Of a stretch of 64,000 nt of DNA, positions 16,114 to 24,504 are shown one piece after another. The notes beneath the pieces are model-generated. The model was not told the DNA's origin. It ran no database searches and saw only the letters and a list, made by a program, of their open reading frames with translations. The translations under genes and the position numbers were made by a program. How positions within the stretch are numbered: the stretch's first letter is position 1; each line of letters begins with the position of its first letter. Origin of the DNA: an uncultured Cryomorphaceae bacterium (lineage in GTDB: Bacteria; Bacteroidota; Bacteroidia; Flavobacteriales; Schleiferiaceae); NCBI GenBank assembly GCA_937120475.1, contig CAKZJV010000007.1, positions 2,310,068-2,374,067 of the forward strand, read 5' to 3'.

Positions 16114-17091
16114 ATGAAAGAACGCAACACCATATCCCGCTTTATTGAGGAAAACTACCTTCACTTCAACGCTGCCGCACTGATGGATGCGGCCAAAGGT
16201 TATGAAAAACACCTGGAGGAAGGAGGAAAAATGATGATTACCCTGGCTGGTGCCATGAGTACCGCAGAGCTGGGGAAAACCCTGGCAGAAATGATCCGCC
16301 AGGATAAAGTGCAGATCATCTCCTGCACCGGGGCCAACCTGGAAGAGGATATAATGAACCTGGTAGCACATAATTCCTATAAGAGGGTGCCAAATTACCG
16401 TGATCTAAGCCCGCAGGAAGAGCGTGAACTGCTGGACGGAGGCTTTAACCGGGTTACCGATACCTGCATACCGGAGGAGGAAGCTTTCAGGCGGTTGCAA
16501 CAGCACATTCACAAAATTTGGAAAGAGGCTGATGCTAAAGGCGAGCGATACCTGCCGCACGAGTATATGTACAAAATGTTGCTGAGTGGTGACCTGGAGC
16601 AGTACTATGAAATAGACCCCAAAAACAGTTGGATGCTGGCCGCGGCAGAAAAGAACCTGCCCATTATTTGCCCGGGTTGGGAAGACAGTACCATGGGTAA
16701 CATTTTTGCCTCGTATTGCCTTAAAGGCGAATTAAAGCCTACCACCATGAAAAGCGGTATTGAATACATGACCTGGCTGGCGGATTGGTACGTAGAGAAT
16801 TCCAAAGGCAAGGGTGTGGGCTTTTTCCAGATAGGCGGAGGTATAGCGGGGGATTTTCCTATTTGTGTGGTGCCGATGCTTTACCAGGACCTGGAAATGG
16901 AAGACATTCCCTTTTGGAGTTACTTCTGCCAGATATCCGACTCTACCACCAGTTACGGATCTTATTCCGGAGCGGTGCCCAATGAAAAAATTACCTGGGG
17001 CAAGCTGGATATAGATACCCCAAAATTTATTGTGGAATCCGATGCTACTATTGTAGCACCATTGATATTTGCCTGGCTTTTGAATTACTAA
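16114..17091 (+). CDS. Deoxyhypusine-synthase-like enzyme (bacterial polyamine aminobutyl/aminopropyl transferase)
   Basis: NAD-dependent enzyme of the deoxyhypusine synthase family. Bacteria lack eIF5A, and studied bacterial members act on small polyamines, for example as homospermidine synthase. The 325 residues show LAGAMSTAELG, SCTGANLEED, DTCIPEEEAF, GGGIAGDFP (NAD site) and NEKITWGKLD, where the Lys of WGK aligns with the catalytic Lys of the human enzyme (Lys329). It begins 52 nt after speA and is followed 22 nt later by a small acidic protein gene; all three probably form one transcript ended at 17452-17481. The actual donor and acceptor are not known from sequence. Confidence 0.85.
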   Translation: MKERNTISRFIEENYLHFNAAALMDAAKGYEKHLEEGGKMMITLAGAMSTAELGKTLAEMIRQDKVQIISCTGANLEEDIMNLVAHNSYKRVPNYRDLSPQEERELLDGGFNRVTDTCIPEEEAFRRLQQHIHKIWKEADAKGERYLPHEYMYKMLLSGDLEQYYEIDPKNSWMLAAAEKNLPIICPGWEDSTMGNIFASYCLKGELKPTTMKSGIEYMTWLADWYVENSKGKGVGFFQIGGGIAGDFPICVVPMLYQDLEMEDIPFWSYFCQISDSTTSYGSYSGAVPNEKITWGKLDIDTPKFIVESDATIVAPLIFAWLLNY

Positions 17092-17113
17092 ACACCAAAT
17101 AATATACACAAGA

Positions 17114-17425
17114 ATGAAACCGTTGAAAAGCGCTGACAAAAAGAGAGTTATCGTTGATTATAAAAACGTTACTCCGCAAATCCTTAATCTTTTCTCAGAC
17201 CGCTATCCGTACGGTTACGAAGATGAGGACATCATAAAATTCAAAAATGCCAAGGGTGAAATGGTGAGAGCGGTTCCTTTTGAAACAGATGACACCAAAT
17301 ACCTGGTGAAAGTAAGCGTGGAGATGGATGCAAAAATCGAAGCCTTTCTTGATGATGAAGAGGACGACACACCTATTTCAGAGGAAGGAAGCATAGAAGC
17401 CCCCTCCGAAGAAGATGAGGATTAA
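17114..17425 (+). CDS. Small acidic conserved protein, unknown function
   Basis: A 103-residue soluble protein with a basic N-terminus (MKPLKSADKKRV), a folded-looking middle (YKNVTPQILNLFSDRYPYGY, VPFETDDTKYLVKVS) and a strongly acidic tail rich in Asp and Glu. It is the last gene of the polyamine operon. I recognise similar short proteins from other Bacteroidota but no function. The acidic tail could bind polyamines or simply keep the protein soluble; this is speculation. Confidence 0.78.
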   Translation: MKPLKSADKKRVIVDYKNVTPQILNLFSDRYPYGYEDEDIIKFKNAKGEMVRAVPFETDDTKYLVKVSVEMDAKIEAFLDDEEDDTPISEEGSIEAPSEEDED

Positions 17426-17451
17426 ACCCCCGGTACGTATTAAGAAAGCAT

Positions 17452-17481
17452 AAAAAAAGCCTCCCAATGGAGGCTTTTTTT
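17452..17481. terminator. Bidirectional Rho-independent terminator
   Basis: A7-GCCTCC-CAAT-GGAGGC-T7, a 6-bp GC-rich stem with A and T tracts extending it on both sides. It ends the polyamine operon from the left and msrA from the right. Confidence 0.9.
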
Positions 17482-17497
17482 GGTATCAACAAGAGGA

Positions 17498-18067
17498 TTA
17501 AAATCTTTTCGTGTAAGCGTGGCAATAGGGAGTGCCCCCGGTTTTATTGTAGTAATCCTGGTGCTTATCGTCACGTTCCTTGTAAAACTCGGTAGCCTCG
17601 GTAATCTCCGTAGCAATGTCATAGCCCTTGCCCTCCAGCTCTTTCACCAGCTTTTCGGTAATCTTCTTCTGTTCATCATTCAGGTAAAAAACAGCTGAGC
17701 GGTATTGCTCACCAATATCGGGGCCCTGGCGATTTACCTGGGTGGGGTCGTGAGTTTCAAAAAACAAACGGGCAAGCGTTTCGTAATCGGTTTTTTCCGG
17801 GTCGTAAACCACTTCCACGGTTTCAGCATGGCCGGTAGTGCCCGTGCAAACCTGACGGTAGGTGGGGTTTTCTACGTGACCACCGCAGTAACCCACCGTT
17901 GTAGAAATTACACCATCGGCTTGTTGCATATAATATTCTGTTCCCCAGTAACAACCGGAGGCAAAGAGTGCGCGTTCCATAGTCTTTTGTTTATTTCCCT
18001 TGTTTTGGGCGTTTAATGATAAAATCGTGATTAAAACAACGCCAAATCCTAAAATGATCTTTTTCAT
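17498..18067 (-). CDS. msrA: Exported peptide-methionine (S)-S-oxide reductase
   Basis: Reduces methionine-S-sulfoxide in oxidised proteins. The 189 residues carry an N-terminal signal peptide (MKKIILGFGVVLITILSLNAQ) and then the MsrA core with catalytic Cys in SGCYWGTEYYMQ, TVGYCGGHVENPTY, TGHAETVEVVYDP and FFETHDPT. The motif is GCYW where GCFW is commoner. A signal peptide implies it works in the periplasm or outside, as for envelope Msr systems; cytoplasmic MsrA starts near the GCFW motif. A second methionine, MERALFASGC, could give a cytoplasmic form. No msrB is adjacent. Confidence 0.92.
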   Translation of the reverse strand: MKKIILGFGVVLITILSLNAQNKGNKQKTMERALFASGCYWGTEYYMQQADGVISTTVGYCGGHVENPTYRQVCTGTTGHAETVEVVYDPEKTDYETLARLFFETHDPTQVNRQGPDIGEQYRSAVFYLNDEQKKITEKLVKELEGKGYDIATEITEATEFYKERDDKHQDYYNKTGGTPYCHAYTKRF

Positions 18068-18142
18068 ACCAATGTTTTAAATACATACGCAATATGTACA
18101 CCATTTGATCACAAAAGGGTCACTTGAGCGACAGAGCGAAAT

Positions 18143-19144
18143 TTAAAGAGCCGCTTTTTGGTAAAACCTATGGTACAACAGTTCTGCGATTTGCACGGCA
18201 TTGGTGGCGGCTCCTTTGCGGAGGTTGTCGGCTACTATCCAGCAGTTAAGCGTGTTCACCTGGCTAAGGTCCCTACGGATGCGGCCCACAAAAACATCAT
18301 CCTTGCCCCGGGCAAATAGTGGCATGGGGTAGTTGTTCATTTCATTCTGGTCGCGAAGCACTAAACCGGGAGTGTCAGCAAGTAATTTACGTACATCCGT
18401 GGTGTTGAACTCCTTTGCAAACTCAATGTTCACACTTTCGGAGTGGCCACCCATAACCGGTACTCTTACCGCGGTGGCGGTAACCTGAACACGATCATCA
18501 CCCAGTATTTTCTTGGTTTCGTGGGTAAGCTTCATTTCCTCTTTGGTGTAACCGTTTTCCAAAAAAACATCACAATGGGGAATACAGTTTTGATCGATGG
18601 GGTAGGGATAAGCCATTTCCCCTTTTTCACCGGCCCGCTCGTTATTCATTTGGTTCAGAGCTTTAACACCGGTTCCGGTTACACTTTGGTAGGTGCTAAC
18701 TACTACGCGCTTTATACCATACTTCTCATGTAGCGGTTTTAATACCATCACCAACTGTATGGTGGAACAGTTGGGGTTGGCAATGATCTTGTCATCTTCG
18801 GTAAGCAGGTGTCCGTTTATTTCAGGAACCACCAGCTTTTTGTCCGCATCCATTCGCCAGGCCGAGGAATTATCGATAACCGTGGTGCCTGCTGCGGCAA
18901 AGCGCGGTGCATGATCCAGTGAGGTTTGCCCACCGGCCGAAAACAAAGCGATATCAGGTTGGGCCGCAATAGCATCGTCCATAGAAACCACCGGGTATTC
19001 CGTATCCTTAAACTTTACAGACTGGCCAATGGATTTTTCAGAAGCTACTAAAATAATCTCATCAATAGGTAATTGGCGTTCTTCCATTACCTTTAACATT
19101 TCCTGTCCCACCATACCGGTGGCACCCACCAAAGCAATACGCAT
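18143..19144 (-). CDS. asd: Aspartate-semialdehyde dehydrogenase
   Basis: NADPH-dependent reduction of aspartyl phosphate to the semialdehyde, for lysine/diaminopimelate, threonine and methionine synthesis. Starting at ATG 19144 gives MRIALVGATGMVGQEML with the nucleotide-binding GATGMVG at the very N-terminus, as usual; an upstream start adding 17 residues is rejected. The active-site Cys is in NPNCSTIQLV, with downstream VSTYQSVTGTG and the catalytic-type VPVMGGHSESV. The 333 residues are normal. It is transcribed alone from the -7 element at 19193-19200, divergent from the giant surface protein. Confidence 0.93.
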   Translation of the reverse strand: MRIALVGATGMVGQEMLKVMEERQLPIDEIILVASEKSIGQSVKFKDTEYPVVSMDDAIAAQPDIALFSAGGQTSLDHAPRFAAAGTTVIDNSSAWRMDADKKLVVPEINGHLLTEDDKIIANPNCSTIQLVMVLKPLHEKYGIKRVVVSTYQSVTGTGVKALNQMNNERAGEKGEMAYPYPIDQNCIPHCDVFLENGYTKEEMKLTHETKKILGDDRVQVTATAVRVPVMGGHSESVNIEFAKEFNTTDVRKLLADTPGLVLRDQNEMNNYPMPLFARGKDDVFVGRIRRDLSQVNTLNCWIVADNLRKGAATNAVQIAELLYHRFYQKAAL

Positions 19145-19192
19145 AATTTCTAAATTTAATTTGAGCTTAATACCCCGAATAAAAACAATCTG

Positions 19193-19200
19193 CAAATTTA
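19193..19200 (-). promoter_or_regulatory. -7 element of asd
   Basis: The minus strand reads TAAATTTG, a full match to TAnnTTTG, giving a leader of about 43 nt to the ATG at 19144. No clear -33 TTG is seen. Confidence 0.5.
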
Positions 19201-19216
19201 CTGTTTAAAGTTCCTC

Positions 19217-22200
19217 ATGCGCTTCTTTCTCCTCCTATCCCTGTTTGCTCCATTAACCCTGTTTGCGCAGCTCTCACTCAACGATAATTTTGCGGATGGA
19301 GATTTTACCAACAACCCGCAATGGTCGGGAAATACTGCGGATTTTGAGGTGTTGAACGGTGAGTTACACCTGAATAACACGAGTGCTACTGCGGATGATA
19401 CTTCCTACTTAAGTACCCCCAGTACCATTTTAAGTAACGGTAGCTGGCAATTTTACTATCGTTTTGAGCAAAATCCCAGCAGCAGTAATTACGGCAGAGT
19501 ATATGTAGCCAGTGACCAGGGTAACCTTAGTGGCCCGCTCAATGGTTATTATGTGGATTTTGGACAATCAGGCGACAAACTGAGGTTGCGGAGGCAAAGC
19601 GGTAATACATCCACCACCATTACCGAGTCGTCCGGGCCGTTACTCAACACCTCCACCGTTGAAGTAAGGGTGCAGGTAACCCGTGATGCCGGTGGACTAT
19701 GGACATTGATGGCCGATACCGGCTCGGTAATTAATCCACCGACCACCATTGGTACTCCCACCACCGATGTTACGCATAGCAATAGTTCCTTTTTTGGGGT
19801 TTACTGCCGGTACACCGTAACCCGTGCCTCTGCCTTTTATTTTGATGATTTTAATTGTGCTGGTCAGCCGAACCTGGATGTTACCCCGCCTGCGCTGGAC
19901 ACCATTTTGGTTTTGACCGCCAACTCACTCCGGCTCGATTTTAATGAACGGCTGGATGCAGTAAGTGCCCAACAAACCACTCGTTATTCGGTGAGCAACG
20001 GTATAGGGCCACCTTCCAGTGCCGTTTTAGGGGGTACTGATTTTAACGAAGTGACCCTGACCTTCACCAACCCATTCTCCAATGCTACTAACTACAGCCT
20101 GAGCTGCAATAGTATTGAGGACACTGCCGGTAATGCCGCCAACCTGCAAAAAAGCTTTACTGTAAACGATGAGCCCGCCAGCATAGTAGCTGTACGCGTT
20201 GTTTCGCCCACGGTTATTAGCATAAATTTTTCCGAGGCGGTAAACGCCCTTTTTGCCGCTAATACTGCTAATTTTCAGGTGGATAATGGTGTGGGTGCGC
20301 CTGCTTCAACTGCACAGCCTGCTCCCAGCCGGGTAGAACTTCAGTTTGCGTCTGCCCTGCAGTCGGGTATTAACTACCGCTTATCGGTTCAAAACATCGA
20401 GGACGGTTTTGGCAGTATCTCTACCGACACCGCTTTTTTCAGCGTTGGTGCCATTAACATTTTTGATGATTTCAGTGACGGAGATTTTACCAATAACCCG
20501 GGCTGGCAGGGCGATGCGGCCGACTTTGAAGTGGATGCAAACCATCAGTTACACTTAAACTCCCCCGTAGCAGGAACCTCATACCTCTCTACGGCCAGCC
20601 GTATTGCTCAAAATGCGCAGTGGCAGTTTTATGTAAAAATGGACTTTGCTACCTCAAGCTCCAACTTTGCCAGGGTTTACCTGATGAGCCGCGATAGTAA
20701 TCTGAACGATTCCACCACCCGGGGCTATTATGTACTGTTGGGAGGCACCAATGATGAGATTGCAATTTTCCGTCAGGAAGGAAACAGTAAATCGGCAGTT
20801 CTGAGAAGTGCCCCTAAAGTTTTGGATACCGATCCGGTAGAATTGCTGGTGCGGATACAAAGAGATGCACAAGGCACCTTTACCCTGGAGGCTGATACTA
20901 CCCTTTCCGGGAACTTTTTCACCGTGGGTTCAGCTACGGATTCCACTTTCCTTTCATCCGAATATTTTGGCGTGTACTGCGAATACACCTCTACGCGGGC
21001 GGACCGGTTTTACTTCGATGATTTTAAGCTTTCGGGTGACCCTTTTATCGACAGCATTGCACCGGCACCGGACTCTGTATTTGTAGAAAGAGTGGACCGT
21101 TTGCAACTTTTCTTTACGGAAGATGTAACGCTGCCCGGAGCGGAGAACGAGGCCAATTACACCATTGTAGGTTTGGGAACGGCCAGCCAGGCTACACGTG
21201 ATTCTCAAAACCCCGCCCTTGTGAACCTGGAATTCCCGGTGGACCTCGCTCCGGGAGTACTTTACCGCCTTAATGTGGATAACGTAGCGGATGCGGCCGG
21301 AAACAGTGCGGCCGGAAGTATCGAGTTCCAAATTGATGACGCTGCTCCAAGGCTTGAGGAAATCAACGTATTGAACAGCACCACCCTGGAGTTGGTGTTC
21401 CGTGAAGATGTTCTGCGATCCACCGCTGAAGAGGAGTCCAACTACTTTGTTTCCAACGGGCAAGGCCAACCGATGGTGGCGCAGGTCGATCCGGGTGACG
21501 ATGCCCGGGTGCAATTGGTGTTTGCAAACCCCTTCCAGGACAGGATTACCTACAGCCTGCAAGTAGCGGACATTGAAGACGACTTTGGCAATACCCTGGA
21601 CACCAATGCCAATTTCACCTTTTTCATCCCTGAAGCGGGTTCGGTGGTTATCAATGAAATTATGGCTGATCCTGTCCCCAGGGTTGGAGTGCCCCCAAAT
21701 GCTTTGCCGGAGCGGGAATACCTCGAACTGTACAACCGGGAGAGTATCCCGGTAAATATCAAGGGTTGGATTTTACAATTGGGAACCAGCCAGGAGGTAC
21801 TGCCCTTTTACGAAATGCCAGCCCAGGGCTTTGTGCTTATTACCGGGGAAGACGGGGTAAACGAGTTTGATCCTTCCATACCAGTGCTGGGGCTGGATAT
21901 CTCCTCCACCGTTCTGACCAATAGTGGTAAGGAGCTTACCCTTTTCTCAAAAGAAGGTTTGCAAATATCTACGGTTTCCTATACCGATGCGTGGTACGCT
22001 GACCCCGACAAGGATGACGGGGGGTGGTCACTGGAGCAAATAGATCCCGATAACCGTTGCGGGGGAGAATCCAACTGGGCGGCTTCCCAAAACCCGATAG
22101 GCGGAAGCCCGGGCCGTGAAAACAGTCTCTTAGGAAGTAATCCTGATACCACCAGACCTGCCTTTGAGCGTATAGCTGTATTGGGGGATAGCCTCATCCG

Positions 22201-23284
22201 GCTCTCTTTTTCCGAAAGGGTAAATGAACTTTTACTGGCCGATGAAAGCAACTACCGGATACAGCCACCCCTGGAAATTTCACTGGCCGACCCACAAGGT
22301 CCGGCTTTTAGCAGCAGCTTGCTTTATTTTAATGAGCCCATTAATCCCGAAGTGATTTACCGGCTTTCTTTGGTAGATTACCCGGAAGATTGCAATAACA
22401 ACCGGATGCGGGAAGATACCCTGCTCTTCACTATTCCCTCCGTGCCGCAACCGGGCGATATATTGATCAATGAACTGTTGTTCAATCCACCAACAGGAGG
22501 CAGCGACTTTGTGGAAATCTATAATAACTCGGATCGCCTTTTTGACTTGCAATATTTACGCCTGGGCCACGTGGACCCACTACAAAAGACGTTTATAGAT
22601 TCCCGGATAATTACCGAAGAAAGCTATCTCTTGGAACCAGGTCGCTACCTCGCGCTTACCGGTGACCGGGATTTTGTGCTGGATTATTACAAGCCACGCA
22701 TTCCTGAAAATGTGGTGGAGGTTGACGGACTTCCTTCCATGAATGATGATGAAGGGAGTATGGCTATTGCAACTTCAGCACTGGAACTTATTGATTTTTA
22801 TGAGTATGATGAAGACCACCACCTGGCTCTTATTGATCCCGAAGGCGTAAGCCTGGAAAGGCAAAGTTTTGAGGGGCCTTCCAATGATCCCGGTAATTGG
22901 CAGAGTGCCGCCTCTACAGTGGGTTTTGCTACGCCCGGTTATTTGAATAGCCAGAGAGTAATACCCGATTTCTCTGCCCGTTTAGGGGTTAACCCTAAAG
23001 TGTTTTCACCCAACCAGGATGGGTATAACGATGAGGTTAGCCTCACCTACAACTTTGAATCACCCAATAACATTTTGAGTGTAAGCATATGGAGCTCAAC
23101 CGGTCAAAAGCTGAAAACCTTGCTGAACAACCAAAATGTAGGCCGCCAGGGCTTTGTGCAATGGGATGGCACAGACGATTCCGGGAACCTCATGAACACC
23201 GGTATTTACATAGTAGTATTCGATTATTTTAACACCGAAGGTGCCCACCGGGTAGAAAAGCAAAGCTGTGTGCTAAGTTTGTAG
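19217..23284 (+). CDS. Large modular secreted protein with Ig-like and lamin-tail domains and type IX C-terminus
   Basis: A 1355-residue exported protein with signal peptide MRFFLLLSLFAPLTLFAQ. Order of parts: a beta module beginning DNFADGDFTNNPQW (about 22-215); two SbsA/Big_5-like Ig repeats (about 222-405); a second copy of the module, DDFSDGDFTNNPGW (about 415-605); two more Ig repeats (about 612-800); a lamin-tail domain with VVINEIMADP (about 808-960); another Ig repeat (about 977-1070); a second lamin-tail unit with ILINELLFNPP (about 1078-1240); and a C-terminal FSPNQDGYNDEVSL domain like FlgD/type B sorting domains (about 1260-1355). It probably is secreted by the type IX system and attached at the surface. 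No catalytic residues seen. Confidence 0.85.
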   Translation: MRFFLLLSLFAPLTLFAQLSLNDNFADGDFTNNPQWSGNTADFEVLNGELHLNNTSATADDTSYLSTPSTILSNGSWQFYYRFEQNPSSSNYGRVYVASDQGNLSGPLNGYYVDFGQSGDKLRLRRQSGNTSTTITESSGPLLNTSTVEVRVQVTRDAGGLWTLMADTGSVINPPTTIGTPTTDVTHSNSSFFGVYCRYTVTRASAFYFDDFNCAGQPNLDVTPPALDTILVLTANSLRLDFNERLDAVSAQQTTRYSVSNGIGPPSSAVLGGTDFNEVTLTFTNPFSNATNYSLSCNSIEDTAGNAANLQKSFTVNDEPASIVAVRVVSPTVISINFSEAVNALFAANTANFQVDNGVGAPASTAQPAPSRVELQFASALQSGINYRLSVQNIEDGFGSISTDTAFFSVGAINIFDDFSDGDFTNNPGWQGDAADFEVDANHQLHLNSPVAGTSYLSTASRIAQNAQWQFYVKMDFATSSSNFARVYLMSRDSNLNDSTTRGYYVLLGGTNDEIAIFRQEGNSKSAVLRSAPKVLDTDPVELLVRIQRDAQGTFTLEADTTLSGNFFTVGSATDSTFLSSEYFGVYCEYTSTRADRFYFDDFKLSGDPFIDSIAPAPDSVFVERVDRLQLFFTEDVTLPGAENEANYTIVGLGTASQATRDSQNPALVNLEFPVDLAPGVLYRLNVDNVADAAGNSAAGSIEFQIDDAAPRLEEINVLNSTTLELVFREDVLRSTAEEESNYFVSNGQGQPMVAQVDPGDDARVQLVFANPFQDRITYSLQVADIEDDFGNTLDTNANFTFFIPEAGSVVINEIMADPVPRVGVPPNALPEREYLELYNRESIPVNIKGWILQLGTSQEVLPFYEMPAQGFVLITGEDGVNEFDPSIPVLGLDISSTVLTNSGKELTLFSKEGLQISTVSYTDAWYADPDKDDGGWSLEQIDPDNRCGGESNWAASQNPIGGSPGRENSLLGSNPDTTRPAFERIAVLGDSLIRLSFSERVNELLLADESNYRIQPPLEISLADPQGPAFSSSLLYFNEPINPEVIYRLSLVDYPEDCNNNRMREDTLLFTIPSVPQPGDILINELLFNPPTGGSDFVEIYNNSDRLFDLQYLRLGHVDPLQKTFIDSRIITEESYLLEPGRYLALTGDRDFVLDYYKPRIPENVVEVDGLPSMNDDEGSMAIATSALELIDFYEYDEDHHLALIDPEGVSLERQSFEGPSNDPGNWQSAASTVGFATPGYLNSQRVIPDFSARLGVNPKVFSPNQDGYNDEVSLTYNFESPNNILSVSIWSSTGQKLKTLLNNQNVGRQGFVQWDGTDDSGNLMNTGIYIVVFDYFNTEGAHRVEKQSCVLSL

Positions 23285-23318
23285 TAGGCTTACTTTCTCC
23301 TAAACCCTATTGAGTAGT

Positions 23319-24344
23319 ATGATTGACAAAGAACAGAAAATAGCTGCCTTCGACCCTAACGGAGTAGCTACCAACACTAACCTTTTTGGATTGCCATTTA
23401 CCTATGGTGAATCGGAAACCGTAGTATTGCCCGTGCCCTGGGAGGTAACCGTATCCTACCAATCCGGTACGGCCAACGGGCCACAGGCTATTAAGGAGGC
23501 CTCCCTTCAGGTGGATCTTTTCGACCCGCTTTTAAAAGACGCCTGGCAAAGAGGAATTTACATGTTGGAGGTAAGCCCTGAGCTTCGCGAAAAAAGCAAT
23601 GCACTGCGCCTGAAAAGTGAACGTTACCTGGAGAATTTGGAAACGACACCGGATCAGGCCATCCTGCAGGAGATTAATGCGGGGTGCGGGGAAATGGTAC
23701 AATGGGTGGAGGAATCAGCCCTGCAGGTTTTAAATGAAGGCAAACGCCTGGCTTTGTTGGGGGGCGACCATAGTACACCCCTGGGTTTCATAAAGGCACT
23801 GGCTCAAAAGCATACCTCTTTTGGCATATTGCAGATTGATGCTCATGCCGATTTACGTGAAGCTTACGAAGGCTTTACCTACTCCCATGCCTCCATTATG
23901 TACAATGCGTTGGCGGTGAAAAACGTTGAAAAGATTGTGCAGGTAGGCATCCGTGATTATTGCGAAGCTGAAAATGACCTGATGCAGAATAACGACCGCG
24001 TTCAGGCCTATTTTGACCGGGATATAAAAAACAAGGCTTATCAAGGCCACTCCTGGCACAAACAATGTCAAAGCATAATAGAAAGCCTGCCGGAAAAGGT
24101 ATATCTCAGTTTTGATATTGATGGCCTGGACCCCAAACTTTGTCCGAATACCGGGACACCGGTGGCCGGTGGCCTTGAAATGAGTGAAGTGCTATACCTG
24201 CTGGAAGAATTGGTAAAAAGCGGGCGTACTATTATAGGCCTTGATCTCAATGAAGTAGCACCGGGAGCTGACGAGTGGGATGCTAACGTAGGAGCCCGGC
24301 TTTTGTATAAATTATGTAACCTGATGACCCTTTCACACCAATGA
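23319..24344 (+). CDS. speB: Agmatinase-family ureohydrolase
   Basis: Binuclear Mn enzyme that most likely hydrolyses agmatine to putrescine and urea. The 341 residues (ATG 23319; a TTG 9 nt upstream is also in frame) show the three Mn-binding motifs GGDHSTPLG, QIDAHADLRE with SHAS after it, and SFDIDGLDPK. It follows the giant surface-protein gene by 34 nt and lies 6 kb from speA; in other Bacteroidota I recall these genes adjacent to the deoxyhypusine-synthase-like gene. Formimidoylglutamase or arginase remain possible, but the speA context favours agmatine. The stop overlaps a small ORF as ATGA. Confidence 0.82.
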   Translation: MIDKEQKIAAFDPNGVATNTNLFGLPFTYGESETVVLPVPWEVTVSYQSGTANGPQAIKEASLQVDLFDPLLKDAWQRGIYMLEVSPELREKSNALRLKSERYLENLETTPDQAILQEINAGCGEMVQWVEESALQVLNEGKRLALLGGDHSTPLGFIKALAQKHTSFGILQIDAHADLREAYEGFTYSHASIMYNALAVKNVEKIVQVGIRDYCEAENDLMQNNDRVQAYFDRDIKNKAYQGHSWHKQCQSIIESLPEKVYLSFDIDGLDPKLCPNTGTPVAGGLEMSEVLYLLEELVKSGRTIIGLDLNEVAPGADEWDANVGARLLYKLCNLMTLSHQ

Positions 24345-24475
24345 ACCAAAAGTTTGAAATTGAAATAAAGGAACATAAAGTGGAATTTGTACTGGATCTT
24401 TTAAAGAACATGCCCTTTGTTACCGTTACACCACTAACTACTAAAACCGAAAAAACCCCGGAAAGCCAGGGCTAA
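24341..24475 (+). CDS. Small ORF translationally coupled to the agmatinase gene
   Basis: Encodes 44 residues, MNQKFEIEIKEHKVEFVLDL..., one amphipathic helix flanked by a short beta-like MPFVTVTPL and a polar tail. The ATG overlaps the agmatinase stop as ATGA. The pattern resembles short Bacteroidota antitoxin-like peptides, but no toxin gene follows, so that idea is not supported. It may be a small regulator or only a chance ORF. Confidence 0.45.
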   Translation: MNQKFEIEIKEHKVEFVLDLLKNMPFVTVTPLTTKTEKTPESQG

Positions 24476-24483
24476 ACGGGGTT
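24450..24483 (-). terminator. Terminator of the lipoprotein gene at 24505-25326
   Basis: On the minus strand AACCCCG and CGGGGTT form a 7-bp stem around a 16-nt loop, followed by a run of T. It lies 21 nt after the lipoprotein stop and inside the small ORF on the other strand. Confidence 0.6.
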
Positions 24484-24504
24484 CTGAATTACTTCAATTA
24501 GAGA

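Noticed and set aside
16114-17091. Deoxyhypusine synthase as sign of eukaryotic contamination or recent transfer
   Set aside because: Base use and spacing match its neighbours, and the family is widespread in Bacteroidota in polyamine operons.
18082-18098. TACATA-CGCAA-TATGTA inverted repeat before msrA
   Set aside because: Only 6-bp AT-rich arms with no -7 element in register; too likely by chance.
24341-24475. Toxin-antitoxin locus
   Set aside because: No toxin-like gene next to the small ORF; the neighbour is a lipoprotein on the other strand.
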